A stretch of DNA of 64,000 nt from an uncultured Prevotellaceae bacterium (GTDB taxonomy: Bacteria > Bacteroidota > Bacteroidia > Bacteroidales > Bacteroidaceae): the NCBI GenBank assembly GCA_946415365.1, contig CAMKSE010000001.1:124001-188000 (forward strand), read 5' to 3'. The translations under genes and the position numbers were made by a program. This document shows, piece after piece, positions 43,467 through 52,708 of this stretch (within the stretch, counting starts at the first letter, position 1; each line of letters opens with the position of its first letter). The notes under the pieces are model-generated. The model had not been told where the DNA came from. It did not search any database and was given only the letters and a program-made list of their open reading frames with translations.

Positions 43467-44567
43467 CTACTTCCGCAGGGCAATATTGTAGTTGTAGTAG
43501 GTACGGTTGCCTGTCACATCCTCTATCACTCTGATGAATGGCGGGAAGTTCACCGTTTCCTGTTCTGCCACGCCCTTTGTCTCCATCATGACCAGATCGC
43601 TGACTGGCGATAGGAAAGTATCAATCTGGAAGAACTGACCTTTCCAAATGAAACTTTGACGACGCTTCCTGATAGTCTGACGATATGGGTCAGCCTGCTG
43701 CAGCATCTGCTCGTACAGGTTGTTGTCCACCTGCCGCTCCGTTTCAATGACCTCGCTGTCGGAGATACGTTTCTTCGAACGGTGTACATTGACCACCTTT
43801 CCCCCACTCCATTCCCTGCGGCGCAGACGTACCTCACAACCAGGCTCGGCCACCAGATAGGTCTGGGTGATCATACTCTCAGAGCACTCGGGTATTTCTC
43901 CTATCATCTCTATACGATACACCCGTTCGTCGTGTGGTGGTTGGGGAAGTCCTACAACCTTTGATATCTCATTAAGCACACGATTCAGTTTGGCTTCGAA
44001 GTCATCGTGGTTGTTAATTACCCGAAGATGGGGATGGCCTGTCCAGGCTTTGATGATCTTCTTATCCAACATACGAGCTATCTGCAGTCCTTCTTCGTTG
44101 GCCTTCTCATATCTTGTTGCATTGGTAGCGGTGGTATAATATTGCTCTGCACCATCTGCAGCCGACACAAGATGCAGTACGGCATCATAGCGCTCCATCA
44201 ACTCGTTGGGACTTGTTCCTGCCATCGCGGTAATCTCTTCCCACTCCTCAGGCTTGATATAGGCAGAGATATCCATCGTTCCTCTATCGCACACTATCAG
44301 CACAGGCTTCGTACACACTTCTGCTAACTGCAAGAACTGATTCTCCAACGCCAGCTGTGTCTCAAGAATAGCCCGCTCTCCCTGATAGTATAGGTCACGG
44401 TTGGGCGTCAGATAGTTCCAGCCAGCTGTACTGTAGATGGTGGGCACCTCCGGCACGTTGAACACCTTGTATCCGAACCCGGAGAAATACTCCGTAATCT
44501 TCACGAGCGCCGTCGTCTTGCCGGCACAAGGCCCACCCGTCAATACAATCTTCTTGATCTCAGGCAT
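43467..44567 (-). CDS. TTD14-like NTPase fused to a CYTH-like domain
   Basis: A 366-residue two-domain protein. Residues 1-185 are a P-loop NTPase/kinase of the AAA_28 type: KKIVLTGGPCAGKTTALVKI (Walker A), KVFNVPEVPTIY, and VLIVCDRGTMDISAYI. Residues about 210-366 resemble a CYTH triphosphate-tunnel fold, with YRIEMIGEIPECSESMITQTYL, then CEVRLRRREWSGG and FIWKGQFFQIDTFL. The same pairing occurs in animal TTD14 (TRPL translocation defect 14). The substrate is unknown; it may be a nucleotide- or polyphosphate-dependent phosphotransferase. It starts 4 bases after pfkA and probably shares that operon. Confidence 0.8.
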   Translation of the reverse strand: MPEIKKIVLTGGPCAGKTTALVKITEYFSGFGYKVFNVPEVPTIYSTAGWNYLTPNRDLYYQGERAILETQLALENQFLQLAEVCTKPVLIVCDRGTMDISAYIKPEEWEEITAMAGTSPNELMERYDAVLHLVSAADGAEQYYTTATNATRYEKANEEGLQIARMLDKKIIKAWTGHPHLRVINNHDDFEAKLNRVLNEISKVVGLPQPPHDERVYRIEMIGEIPECSESMITQTYLVAEPGCEVRLRRREWSGGKVVNVHRSKKRISDSEVIETERQVDNNLYEQMLQQADPYRQTIRKRRQSFIWKGQFFQIDTFLSPVSDLVMMETKGVAEQETVNFPPFIRVIEDVTGNRTYYNYNIALRK

Positions 44568-44571
44568 AATC

Positions 44572-45549
44572 TTAAATCGAAAGCTCGTCGAGAACCTTGA
44601 TCAGTCGCTTGTCGAAGCGCTTGTCGGTGCGGATACACTCCGAGAAGGGCACGTAGACCACATCGTTGTAACGCACACCCACCATGACGTTTCTCTGTCC
44701 CTGCTTGATGGCCTCGATGGCACCCACGCCAGTGGTAGAGGCAAGGATACGGTCACGGGCCGAGGGTGTACCGCCGCGCTGCAGGTGGCCGAGGATTGAC
44801 ACACGCACGTCAAACTCCGGGAACTCATGCTTCACACGGTCGGCATAGTAGAGGGCACCACACTTCGGACTCTCCGAGACAATGACGATGCACGACTTCT
44901 TCGACTTGCGGATACCACGGCCCATGAATGCGGCCAGCTGGTCGACATCTGTTGCCTCCTCAGGCACGATGGCAGCCTCGGCACCACAGGCGATGGCGCA
45001 GTTCTGAGCCAGGAAACCGGCATCACGTCCCATCACCTCGACAAAGAAGATGCGTTCATGCGAGTTGGCGGTATCGCGTATACGGTCCACGCACTCCATG
45101 ATCGTATTCATCGTTGTGTCGTAGCCGATGGTGGCGTCTGTACCATAGAGGTCGTTGTCGATAGTTCCAGGCAGTCCGATCACGGGGAAGTCGTATTCCA
45201 CGCCAAACTTCCAGGCACCTGTCAGCGAGCCGTTACCGCCTATCACAATCAGTGCGTCGATCTCCTCCTTCTGGCAGGTCTCATAGGCCTTCTGCATACC
45301 CTCAGGAGTCATGAAATCCTTGGAGCGTGCAGTCTTAAGGATCGTTCCGCCTCGGGTGATGATTCCCGACACGTTCTCTGTTGTGAACGACTTCACCTCA
45401 TCGTTGATCAGGCCTTCATATCCGCGATAGATACCCTTAATACTAAAACCGTTGTAAATACCTGCGCGCGTCACCGCACGGATAGCAGCATTCATACCTG
45501 GGGCATCACCACCAGAAGTAAGAACACCGATTGTCTTAATTTTAGCCAT
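44572..45549 (-). CDS. pfkA: ATP-dependent 6-phosphofructokinase
   Basis: A 325-residue glycolytic enzyme converting fructose 6-phosphate to the 1,6-bisphosphate. Motifs: [54 protein letters not shown] (with the catalytic Asp), [12 protein letters not shown] and [16 protein letters not shown]. The Gly after GG at the phosphate loop fits the ATP- rather than pyrophosphate-using type. It is preceded by nhaD through a spacer made of TAACTAA words and followed by the TTD14-like gene. Confidence 0.96.
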   Translation of the reverse strand: MAKIKTIGVLTSGGDAPGMNAAIRAVTRAGIYNGFSIKGIYRGYEGLINDEVKSFTTENVSGIITRGGTILKTARSKDFMTPEGMQKAYETCQKEEIDALIVIGGNGSLTGAWKFGVEYDFPVIGLPGTIDNDLYGTDATIGYDTTMNTIMECVDRIRDTANSHERIFFVEVMGRDAGFLAQNCAIACGAEAAIVPEEATDVDQLAAFMGRGIRKSKKSCIVIVSESPKCGALYYADRVKHEFPEFDVRVSILGHLQRGGTPSARDRILASTTGVGAIEAIKQGQRNVMVGVRYNDVVYVPFSECIRTDKRFDKRLIKVLDELSI

Positions 45550-45578
45550 ACCTTATTAATTATTAGTTATTAGTTATA
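45550..45578 (-). repeat. Iterated-stop junction nhaD-pfkA (7-base words)
   Basis: On the minus strand, TAACTAA, TAACTAA, TAATTAA, TAAGG before the pfkA ATG. The nhaD stop is the TAA in the first word; six TAA codons cover all three frames twice. Confidence 0.85.
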
Positions 45579-46964
45579 CAGATATATTTCAAACCATAGG
45601 ACGACCAGCCCGAAGAGCCAGCCAGCCAAGACCTTCAGCGTCATGTTCCGCAGATACCAGCCCAGGCGGATATGCTCCATCTGCATCAGCGCCAGGCCAC
45701 TCACTGACCCTACGGAGAGCAGACAGCCGCCGACGGCCGTACAGTAGGCGATAATCTTCCAGTAGGCCCCGTTGGCAATGAAACTGCCGATATAGTCGCC
45801 TGGCAGCGCACCCTTGACCACCGGATAGAGCGAGATGTCGCTGATGGCGATCGTGAACGAGTCGACGATGGCGCTGAGGAATCCGGAGACGATGCCGAGA
45901 ATCCATATATTATGGATGGTCTCGTCTATCCATTGTGCCACATCGGGGAAGATGCCCGTTTCCGTCACCACACCCATACCCATCATGATGCCCATGACGA
46001 AGAGGATCTGCTGGATGGAGCCATACTGCAAGGCACGGGGGATGAATCGCTGTGACATCTGGTCGGCGTTCATCAGTTTGCGGTTGAATATCTCATTAAC
46101 GACCCACAACACACTCAACACACAAAGCGCCCCGAGGAACGGCGACAGTTTGGTGATATTGTGGAACGTCGGAATGAACCATAGTCCGCCGATACCCACA
46201 AAGAGCATCACCACACGCTGCCATTGGTTCAGGTTTGTATCATCGCCACGATATGGCATTGGCGACCATTGTGTGTCAAGTCTGTCTGGCAATGCTCGTC
46301 CGATCAGTACAGTTGATACGACCCATGCCAATACAGCCGGCAGGGCCATATAGGAGGTGAAGTTTGTAGCCGTCACGGCACCATCACCCCATAGCAAAAG
46401 TCCTGTTGGGTCGCCGATAACCGTAAAGCATCCTCCACAGTTGGCTGCAATAACAATGGCTGAGCCTATCAGCATTCTCTGACGCCGACTCTGAATGATG
46501 CCGTGCATGATGACCAGCATCATCGTGGCGGTAGTCAGGTTATCGAGATTTGCAGAGATGATGAATGTGGCGAGGGTAATGGTCCAGAGCAGACGCTTGG
46601 AGTTACGAGTACGGATCCACTTCGAGACGAAATCAAAGCAGCCGTTATTGTTCAGAATCTCGATGATACTCATTGTAGCCAGCAGAAACATCACAATGCT
46701 AGCGGCTCGTCCCACATAATAGAGGAACACATTATCGCGGATGAAAAACTTCACCGCATCGCTTGAGGGATCTTCACCGCTAAGGAACTCTTGATAATCT
46801 CCCGCATGTTCAGCCATGACAAAGTCGGATCCCCAGCAGATGTATATCACCCATCCCACAGTTCCGAGGAACATGGCTATGGCTGCTTTGTTGACACCCG
46901 TCAGGTGACCGGTGGCAATCAGCAGGTAGCCGAATATCAGCATCAATACAATTATCAGTGTCAT
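45570..46964 (-). CDS. nhaD: NhaD-type Na+/H+ antiporter
   Basis: A 464-residue inner-membrane protein with about twelve helices. Features typical of NhaD: FIISANLDNLTTATMMLVIM with a conserved intramembrane Asp-Asn, ANCGGCFTVIGDPTGLLLW, and SAIVDSFTIAISDISLYP. It exchanges cytoplasmic Na+ for external H+. With NQR (Na+ out) and an apparently H+-driven ATPase in the same window, it could interconvert the two gradients. It follows the histidine kinase gene through a repeat-type spacer. Confidence 0.9.
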   Translation of the reverse strand: MTLIIVLMLIFGYLLIATGHLTGVNKAAIAMFLGTVGWVIYICWGSDFVMAEHAGDYQEFLSGEDPSSDAVKFFIRDNVFLYYVGRAASIVMFLLATMSIIEILNNNGCFDFVSKWIRTRNSKRLLWTITLATFIISANLDNLTTATMMLVIMHGIIQSRRQRMLIGSAIVIAANCGGCFTVIGDPTGLLLWGDGAVTATNFTSYMALPAVLAWVVSTVLIGRALPDRLDTQWSPMPYRGDDTNLNQWQRVVMLFVGIGGLWFIPTFHNITKLSPFLGALCVLSVLWVVNEIFNRKLMNADQMSQRFIPRALQYGSIQQILFVMGIMMGMGVVTETGIFPDVAQWIDETIHNIWILGIVSGFLSAIVDSFTIAISDISLYPVVKGALPGDYIGSFIANGAYWKIIAYCTAVGGCLLSVGSVSGLALMQMEHIRLGWYLRNMTLKVLAGWLFGLVVLWFEIYLYN

Positions 46965-46990
46965 ATTTCAATTCTCAACCTTCAATTAAC
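46965..46990 (-). repeat. Iterated-stop junction kinase-nhaD (7-base words)
   Basis: On the minus strand, AATTGAA, GGTTGAG, AATTGAA, then ATATG. The kinase TGA lies in the first word, and TGA occurs in each of the three frames. Confidence 0.8.
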
Positions 46991-48544
46991 TATCTTTACC
47001 GGAGCCCAGAACCAGAAGATTGATCCCTTTCCGTCTATGTCGTTGTCGCGGGCTCCGATCTTGCCTCCGGCCTTGTCCAAGACAGCCTTGCAGATGCTCA
47101 GGCCGAGACCTGGCGTATCCTCTCGTATATAGGTGTTCTTGTCAGACAACAAGGCAAATAAGTTCTCTTTCAGATCTTCAGGTAGTCCGTTGCCGGTATC
47201 TCTCACCTCTACATAGAGGCCGTCTTCCTTTACGTAATAACTCAGCGTTATGCTGCCTTCCATCGTATGCTGCCTGGCATTCTCCAACAGATGAATGGTC
47301 ACCAGTCTCAACAATTTAGAATCGATAAGTGCCCTCATACCTCCTACAGGCTCCACAACGTCTAAAGTCACTCGTCCGCTCATCTGCATTCGGGTTTCAT
47401 TGGCATAGTGCGACATCTCTGCATCGATATCAGTCACTTGACGGTCGAAGAGTTGGGTCTTACCCTCAATGTCGGATAGCGACAATAACTCATTGATCAG
47501 GTGCAGCAACTGGATACCGTTCTTATTAACGAGTTCCAACAGATTTTGTCGCTCCTCGATGGGCATGTCATCCTTTGAATCCTTGAGCAAAAGATCAGAG
47601 AATCCGATAATAGCATTAAGCGGCGTACGCAGAGAATGACTGAGGTTGCTTAGGAAAATGTCCTTTAGTTCCTCACTCTTCTTCCTTCGGGCCATCTCTT
47701 GAAGCAGTCTCTTTTTACTGATACGCTGAAGCACGATAAGGGTAACCAGCAACATGATGATCACACCTGCAATGAGCAACCACACCCACATCGGGATGTG
47801 CAGACCATCGAAAGAGGACTTAATGTTCCCATAGACATCATCTATAACACCCTCTTTCTCCATTTTATCCAACTCGACATTGATGGCATCAATAAGACGC
47901 TTATCGTGGCTGACATAGCAGTACTCACGCGGCATCAGAGCCAGGTCTGTCGATGTGAGGTTGTCAAGGCCATACTTATCTATGAGATAATGGGACTGAT
48001 AACGGAAGCAGATAAGTGCATCATACTTTCCGTCGGAGAGTTCGTGCATAGCCTTACTCAAATCTTTGATGAGAATGGGTGTAGCACCAACTTTCTGGAG
48101 TGTGTCATTGATGGGTCGAGAAGCCATGAATGCGATCTCCTTGCCATTAAGATCACGAAGGCCATAGGGAGCCTTGTCCTTTTTGCGGTATACCAACTGG
48201 TAATAGAGCCTGAACACCCCACGTGAGTAGTTGGTCAGATCCTTGCGATAGGGTGAATAGACCATCATGGCAAGGTCCACCCTGCCTTTAAGAACATCTT
48301 CAGCAATGTTTTCCCATGTGTTCGGTGAATACGTGAAGGGAACGTTAAGGCGATTCATCAGTCGCTTGGTGAACTCCACGTCTAGGCCATGCGGAACACC
48401 TTCTTCGTCGACATATTCCATCGGAGGATAGTCCATGTCTATTCCGAAGACCAACTGCTGATTTTTCGTGTATCCATAATTGTCAGCACTTGCCTGAAGG
48501 GCAAATGAAATCAGTAGTAATATGTACGATAGCCTTAACTTCAT
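46982..48544 (-). CDS. EvgS-like hybrid sensor: periplasmic solute-binding domain plus histidine kinase
   Basis: A 520-residue protein from ATG 48544; the track start at 48547 is TTG. The signal peptide (to about 21) is followed by an SBP_bac_3 domain (LVFGIDMDYPPMEYVDEEGVPHGLDVEFTKRL, WENIAEDVLKGRVDLAMM) to about 245. Then come one membrane helix (MWVWLLIAGVIIMLLVTLIVL) and a kinase core. The H box is LSHSLRTPLNAIIGFSDLL (HSLRTP instead of HELRTP). The N box is HLLENARQHT (His for the first Asn), followed by DTGNGLPE and GLGLSICKAV. There is no receiver or DNA-binding domain. It probably senses an amino acid or similar solute. No response regulator is nearby. It has its own promoter. Confidence 0.88.
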   Translation of the reverse strand: MKLRLSYILLLISFALQASADNYGYTKNQQLVFGIDMDYPPMEYVDEEGVPHGLDVEFTKRLMNRLNVPFTYSPNTWENIAEDVLKGRVDLAMMVYSPYRKDLTNYSRGVFRLYYQLVYRKKDKAPYGLRDLNGKEIAFMASRPINDTLQKVGATPILIKDLSKAMHELSDGKYDALICFRYQSHYLIDKYGLDNLTSTDLALMPREYCYVSHDKRLIDAINVELDKMEKEGVIDDVYGNIKSSFDGLHIPMWVWLLIAGVIIMLLVTLIVLQRISKKRLLQEMARRKKSEELKDIFLSNLSHSLRTPLNAIIGFSDLLLKDSKDDMPIEERQNLLELVNKNGIQLLHLINELLSLSDIEGKTQLFDRQVTDIDAEMSHYANETRMQMSGRVTLDVVEPVGGMRALIDSKLLRLVTIHLLENARQHTMEGSITLSYYVKEDGLYVEVRDTGNGLPEDLKENLFALLSDKNTYIREDTPGLGLSICKAVLDKAGGKIGARDNDIDGKGSIFWFWAPVKIVN

Positions 48545-48580
48545 CAATTATAGTTATCAGGCTAATTGCTTGATTGGGTA

Positions 48581-48612
48581 CAAAAGTACGAAAAAATAAC
48601 GAAACATACAAA
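48581..48612 (-). promoter_or_regulatory. Promoter of the histidine kinase gene
   Basis: On the minus strand, TTTG, 20 bases, TACTTTTG. The -7 sequence matches that of the neighbouring Reg_prop gene. Confidence 0.75.
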
Positions 48613-48648
48613 TAGTTCAGGAAAAAAATGCTTTTTGATCTGATTATT

Positions 48649-51249
48649 CTATTCCTCGTCTTCAATAATGATGGCTTCCTCGATATCGTCAGACTGCTCT
48701 TGTTCCGCTTCCTGATTGTCATTTTCAGCCTTCTCATGACGTTGACGTTTCCATTCTTTCAACTCTCTGACCTGCCGAATGAGCAAACGCCTGCCAAAGA
48801 ATAGCAGCACAGCCAACAACAGATAGCAGAGCCAGGCCCACCATGAGAGATACCACGGGGAACCGATAGTAATGTCGAGCCTGCTTTCTGCCTCTCCCAT
48901 CGTTCCATCGTCTTTCAACATACGAACACACAGTGTATAGGATCCTGGTGGAAGCGACATATATGTGATGTCAGGCGTATTTGCCGTTGTTTTGATCCAC
49001 TTGTCGTTGAATCCCTTTAACTGGTATATGAAACGGGTAGCATTATTGATTCCACCATTGTCGGAACCCATGTGGATAGTGAACTGGTTCTCTGTATATT
49101 TCAATGAGATCCTTCGTTGCAAGTCCAGTGCCTGGTTAAGAATGACTCGGCCGTCATACGACTCTCCTACCTCTATTTCCTGATCGAAGAGTACAAGACC
49201 GCTGAATACAGGTATTTCCTTATCATCGCCATTACCCAAATTCAGAGTACTGATGATGTCCACACCTTCTTGGCCTCCGATAAGCAGTTCTCCTTTGCTG
49301 CTGCAGAAAATGGCACGTTGGTTGAAGGGGCCAGGTTGCAGACCATCACGACTGTTAAAACTGCGGATAGTGAATGTCCAAAGCCCGTCTTCCTGTTTGA
49401 TGGGTGTTATATTCGACACACCATGATCCGTTGCCACCCAGATGGTATGACGTGTATCCTCAGTGACCGAGACGGCGTTTGAGCCTTGTAGTCCGGACTT
49501 CATATCGAGCAATGTCTTTTGGCCTGTCTTCCTGTCGTAGATGACGACTCCCGATGGTGAACAGTGCCACAGCAGTCCTCTTTCATCCCAAAGGACCTGA
49601 GTTGTTGCCGCCGACACGGTAAGGGCTTTCCTTGAGTTGTCTTCAGGGAACGAACCGTTGATAACCTTGAAATTGCTGGGATTTATCAGGGCATAGTACT
49701 CTGAGTTGCCAAGCAATATCCATCCGTTGCTGGCGGTATTGATACTATTTGTCCAAACGGTCTTCAACACGGAGTTATCTGTGGTAAAGGATCGCTGCTG
49801 TCCTGTTTTTTTATCTATCCTCACTGCACCGCCACCCAGCACGCCGATCCAGATGTTTCCCCACTTGTCTTCTGTGATGCCCCAGATGTTATTGGTCATG
49901 AAGGCGCTACCAGGGTCAGAACTGCGGTAGTTCTTCCATGTACCGTCGGCATATTTCAAAACGCCACCCTCGTAGGTTCCGAACCACAAACTACCGTCCT
50001 TCGCAGCATAGCTGCCAACGATGATGTCACTAGGCACACCAAGCGACTGTTTGCTGAATGATTCCACTATTTCCAACGTCTTCGGATCCATCTTGATGAT
50101 ACCTCCGTCATTACGTCCCAACCAATAATAGCCATTGTGGTCTTCTATAATGGAATTGATATCGCCTATTGGTGTTGTCTTGAAATTTGTCAGCGACTCA
50201 GAGCACATGGCCACACCGTTCTTGTATGTGGCCAGCCACATCCGACCCAACTGGTCGAGATAGAGATGTTTGATGGTGATGTCGGGTAGTGAGGTATCAT
50301 CGCCCTTCACATTGGTGAACTGTCGCCACTCTTTGTTTTCGAAATCGAGTACCAATACGCCCAAGTGGTCCGTTGCTACCCATAACAGTCCTTTTGCATC
50401 GTAGCATATTTCCCACACCATGATATCCTCAGGCACATTCTCAAAGCCCTTGGCTCGCATAAACTCTGTAAGTGTGGAATACCAGCGTTTCTCTTGTTTT
50501 ACGTAGATATAGGTACCCTTTGAGTGAGTGATTACCCAGATGTTCTGATCCTTATCCACACTCACCCAGTAGTCGTTGTAGGCATCGAGGGCACGTTTCA
50601 CGTAGTCATCACGCCACAAGATCTTACCTTTGGGACCATCCATGCATAGCAGCTCTCCAAAAGTGCTCACCATGATCATACCCTCCTCGCTCTCCGCTTG
50701 TGCCGATATGCCAAACTCCTTGGGGAACTCATCATCCTTATAGCCAAACTGTATGTGATTCAATAGTTTTTTCGCCGGATCAAAATAGTAGAATCCGTCT
50801 CCGTAGGTCTTCACCCAGTAACTTTTTTTCGAGTCGAGATGTAGGTTCTCTATGTTACCCATGATGCCCTGCTGGTTAAGCCAGCGTGAAGGTGTACGAT
50901 CCACCTTTTCCGTTACGGGGTCATACACCGTGTAGTTCATGCCTTGCTTCAGCCAAAGACGACCGCCATGACCTTCCTGTATCTCGTCTACGCGGTTGTT
51001 ACGTAGCGATGTCGTATCCTTGTCATATGAGAAGAAAGTACGCACACGATACCCGTCGTAGCGGTTCAGTCCGTAGCTCGTACCCAGCCACACATAGCCT
51101 TTGGAGTCACGATGAATAGTGGCAACAGTAGAGTTCGACAGACCCTCACGAGTGTCGAGTCGCCTGAATTTCAAATCAGGGATAACGCCTGAGCTGACAT
51201 TTGAAGACAGCAAGACCATTGTCAACAGACATAAGATTGGTTTTCTCAT
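48649..51249 (-). CDS. Reg_prop/Y_Y_Y receptor lacking a kinase domain
   Basis: An 866-residue protein with the periplasmic half of a hybrid two-component system. It has a signal peptide (1-20) and two seven-bladed propellers with repeats such as GYVWLGTSYGLNRYDG, GLLWVATDHLGVLVLD and GNIWIGVLGGGAVRID (about 30-690). A Y_Y_Y domain follows (ENQFTIHMGSDN, RFIYQLKGFNDKWIKT, SLPPGSYTLCVRML) to about 790. One membrane helix comes next (WYLSWWAWLCYLLLAVLLFFG). Instead of kinase, receiver and AraC domains it ends in a 50-residue charged tail (ENDNQEAEQEQSDDIEEAIIIEDEE). The stop is clean and no kinase-like sequence follows in any frame before the EvgS-like gene, so this looks like a natural short form. 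A partner kinase is likely; the adjacent gene is a candidate. Confidence 0.88.
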   Translation of the reverse strand: MRKPILCLLTMVLLSSNVSSGVIPDLKFRRLDTREGLSNSTVATIHRDSKGYVWLGTSYGLNRYDGYRVRTFFSYDKDTTSLRNNRVDEIQEGHGGRLWLKQGMNYTVYDPVTEKVDRTPSRWLNQQGIMGNIENLHLDSKKSYWVKTYGDGFYYFDPAKKLLNHIQFGYKDDEFPKEFGISAQAESEEGMIMVSTFGELLCMDGPKGKILWRDDYVKRALDAYNDYWVSVDKDQNIWVITHSKGTYIYVKQEKRWYSTLTEFMRAKGFENVPEDIMVWEICYDAKGLLWVATDHLGVLVLDFENKEWRQFTNVKGDDTSLPDITIKHLYLDQLGRMWLATYKNGVAMCSESLTNFKTTPIGDINSIIEDHNGYYWLGRNDGGIIKMDPKTLEIVESFSKQSLGVPSDIIVGSYAAKDGSLWFGTYEGGVLKYADGTWKNYRSSDPGSAFMTNNIWGITEDKWGNIWIGVLGGGAVRIDKKTGQQRSFTTDNSVLKTVWTNSINTASNGWILLGNSEYYALINPSNFKVINGSFPEDNSRKALTVSAATTQVLWDERGLLWHCSPSGVVIYDRKTGQKTLLDMKSGLQGSNAVSVTEDTRHTIWVATDHGVSNITPIKQEDGLWTFTIRSFNSRDGLQPGPFNQRAIFCSSKGELLIGGQEGVDIISTLNLGNGDDKEIPVFSGLVLFDQEIEVGESYDGRVILNQALDLQRRISLKYTENQFTIHMGSDNGGINNATRFIYQLKGFNDKWIKTTANTPDITYMSLPPGSYTLCVRMLKDDGTMGEAESRLDITIGSPWYLSWWAWLCYLLLAVLLFFGRRLLIRQVRELKEWKRQRHEKAENDNQEAEQEQSDDIEEAIIIEDEE

Positions 51250-51276
51250 TTATAATTCAGATTTTATTATCGCCCA

Positions 51277-51307
51277 CAAAAGTACAATTAATTATCGACA
51301 CGACAAA
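51277..51307 (-). promoter_or_regulatory. Promoter of the Reg_prop receptor gene
   Basis: On the minus strand, TTTG, 19 bases, TACTTTTG; transcript start near 51270. Confidence 0.75.
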
Positions 51308-51325
51308 ACTTTTCAAGAAAAATGT

Positions 51326-51358
51326 TACAAAAAGGGCCTGGAACAAACCCAGGCCCTT
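51326..51358 (-). terminator. Terminator of the nqr operon
   Basis: AAGGGCCTGG (51332-51341) pairs with 51349-51358 across a 7-base loop; on the minus strand the stem ends in TTTTTG. Confidence 0.9.
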
Positions 51359-51402
51359 GTGATAAATGACAGGATAATCTGCTAAATCATTCTGACCAAG
51401 GA

Positions 51403-52671
51403 TTATCCGCCGAAGTTGTCGTACATGATTGACTCGGGGTCGACGCCGAGTGAGTCGAGCATCGAGACGACGGCCTTCGACATCGGGCCGGGGCCGCACA
51501 TGTAGTACTCGATATCCTCGGGAGCCTCGTGATCCTTCAGATAGGTGTTGAGCATCACCTGATGGACGAAGCCCGGCGTGTACTTCACGCCAGCGGCATC
51601 GGCTGCCGGATCGGGACGGTCGAGCGCCAGGTGGAAGTGGAAGTTGGGGTACTCCTTCTCCAGTCCCAGGAAGTCGTCGAGATAGAACACCTCGTTGAGG
51701 GCGCGGGCACCATAGAAGTAGTGCATCTCGCGGTCCTTGGTATGCAGCGTCTTGGTCATGTGCATGATCTGTGCGCGCAGCGGGGCCATACCGGCACCAC
51801 CACCAACCCAGATCATCTCCTTCTTCGAGTCGAAGTGTGGGTGGAAGTCGCCGAAAGGACCACTCATGATCACCTTGTCGCCAGGCTTCAATGAGAAGAT
51901 ATACGACGAAGCGATACCCGGGTTGACCTCCATGAAGCCGCTCTTGTCGGGCTTGAACGGCGGCGTAGCGATACGAACGGTCAACATGAACACGTCGCCC
52001 TCGGCAGGATAGTTGGCCATTGAGTAGGCACGGATGGTATCCTCGGGGTTCTTACACTTCAGCGGGAACAAACCGAACTTCTCCCATGAAGGCAGATACT
52101 CGTCGCCAATGAGCGACTTATCGAAGTCCTTATCATAGTCGATGCAATCGAACTTAGGAATCTTGATCTGGGCGTACGAACCAGGCAAGAAGTCCATGTG
52201 CTCGCCAGCAGGCAGCTGTACTTTGAACTCCTTGATAAACGTAGCAACGTTCTTGTTGCTGATAACGGTACACTCGTACTCCTTGACACCGAGAATACTC
52301 TCATCGACATGAATCTTCAAGTCACCCTTTACCTTACACTGGCAACCCAGACGCCAATGGTCCTTGATCTGCTTACGAGTAAAGTGCGGCCTCTCGGAGT
52401 CGAGGATTTCTCCCCCACCCTCAAGCACTTGTACCTTACACTGTCCGCAGGAGGCCTTACCACCGCAGGCAGAAGGCAGGAAGATACCGTTCTGGTTGAG
52501 TGTGGCCATCAAGTTGTTTCCCTGAGCTACAGAGATAGTACGGTCGCCGTTAATCACGATATTCACATTGCCCGAGGGCGAGAGATATTTCTTCGCTACG
52601 AGCAGGATAATCACCAGCAAGATGATCACCAGGAGGAAAACCCCTATACTATATGCTATAAACTGAGCCAT
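51403..52671 (-). CDS. nqrF: Na+-NQR subunit F (NADH-oxidising, 2Fe-2S/FAD)
   Basis: A 422-residue entry subunit. An N-terminal membrane helix (FIAYSIGVFLLVIILLVIILLVA) precedes a ferredoxin domain with Cys ligands in SACGGKASCGQCKV and LGCQCKV. FAD/NADH reductase domains follow (RAYSMANYPAEG, MIWVGGGAGMAPLRAQ, YYMCGPGPM). It passes electrons from NADH to the Na+-pumping membrane core. It is last of nqrABCDEF, with a terminator downstream. Confidence 0.97.
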   Translation of the reverse strand: MAQFIAYSIGVFLLVIILLVIILLVAKKYLSPSGNVNIVINGDRTISVAQGNNLMATLNQNGIFLPSACGGKASCGQCKVQVLEGGGEILDSERPHFTRKQIKDHWRLGCQCKVKGDLKIHVDESILGVKEYECTVISNKNVATFIKEFKVQLPAGEHMDFLPGSYAQIKIPKFDCIDYDKDFDKSLIGDEYLPSWEKFGLFPLKCKNPEDTIRAYSMANYPAEGDVFMLTVRIATPPFKPDKSGFMEVNPGIASSYIFSLKPGDKVIMSGPFGDFHPHFDSKKEMIWVGGGAGMAPLRAQIMHMTKTLHTKDREMHYFYGARALNEVFYLDDFLGLEKEYPNFHFHLALDRPDPAADAAGVKYTPGFVHQVMLNTYLKDHEAPEDIEYYMCGPGPMSKAVVSMLDSLGVDPESIMYDNFGG

Positions 52672-52673
52672 AT

Positions 52674-52708
52674 TTTTACTTTTTTACCTTTTTACTTTTT
52701 TACCTTTA
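52674..52708 (-). repeat. Iterated-stop junction nqrE-nqrF (8-base words)
   Basis: On the minus strand, AGGTAAAA, AAGTAAAA, AGGTAAAA, AAGTAAAA between the nqrE TAA and the nqrF ATG, a perfect 8-base period. TAA codons cover all three frames. Confidence 0.88.

Noticed and set aside
48545-48648. Frameshifted kinase domain continuing the Reg_prop receptor
   Set aside because: The 104 bases between the genes hold a promoter and no H-box or kinase-like frame, so a recent frameshift is not supported.
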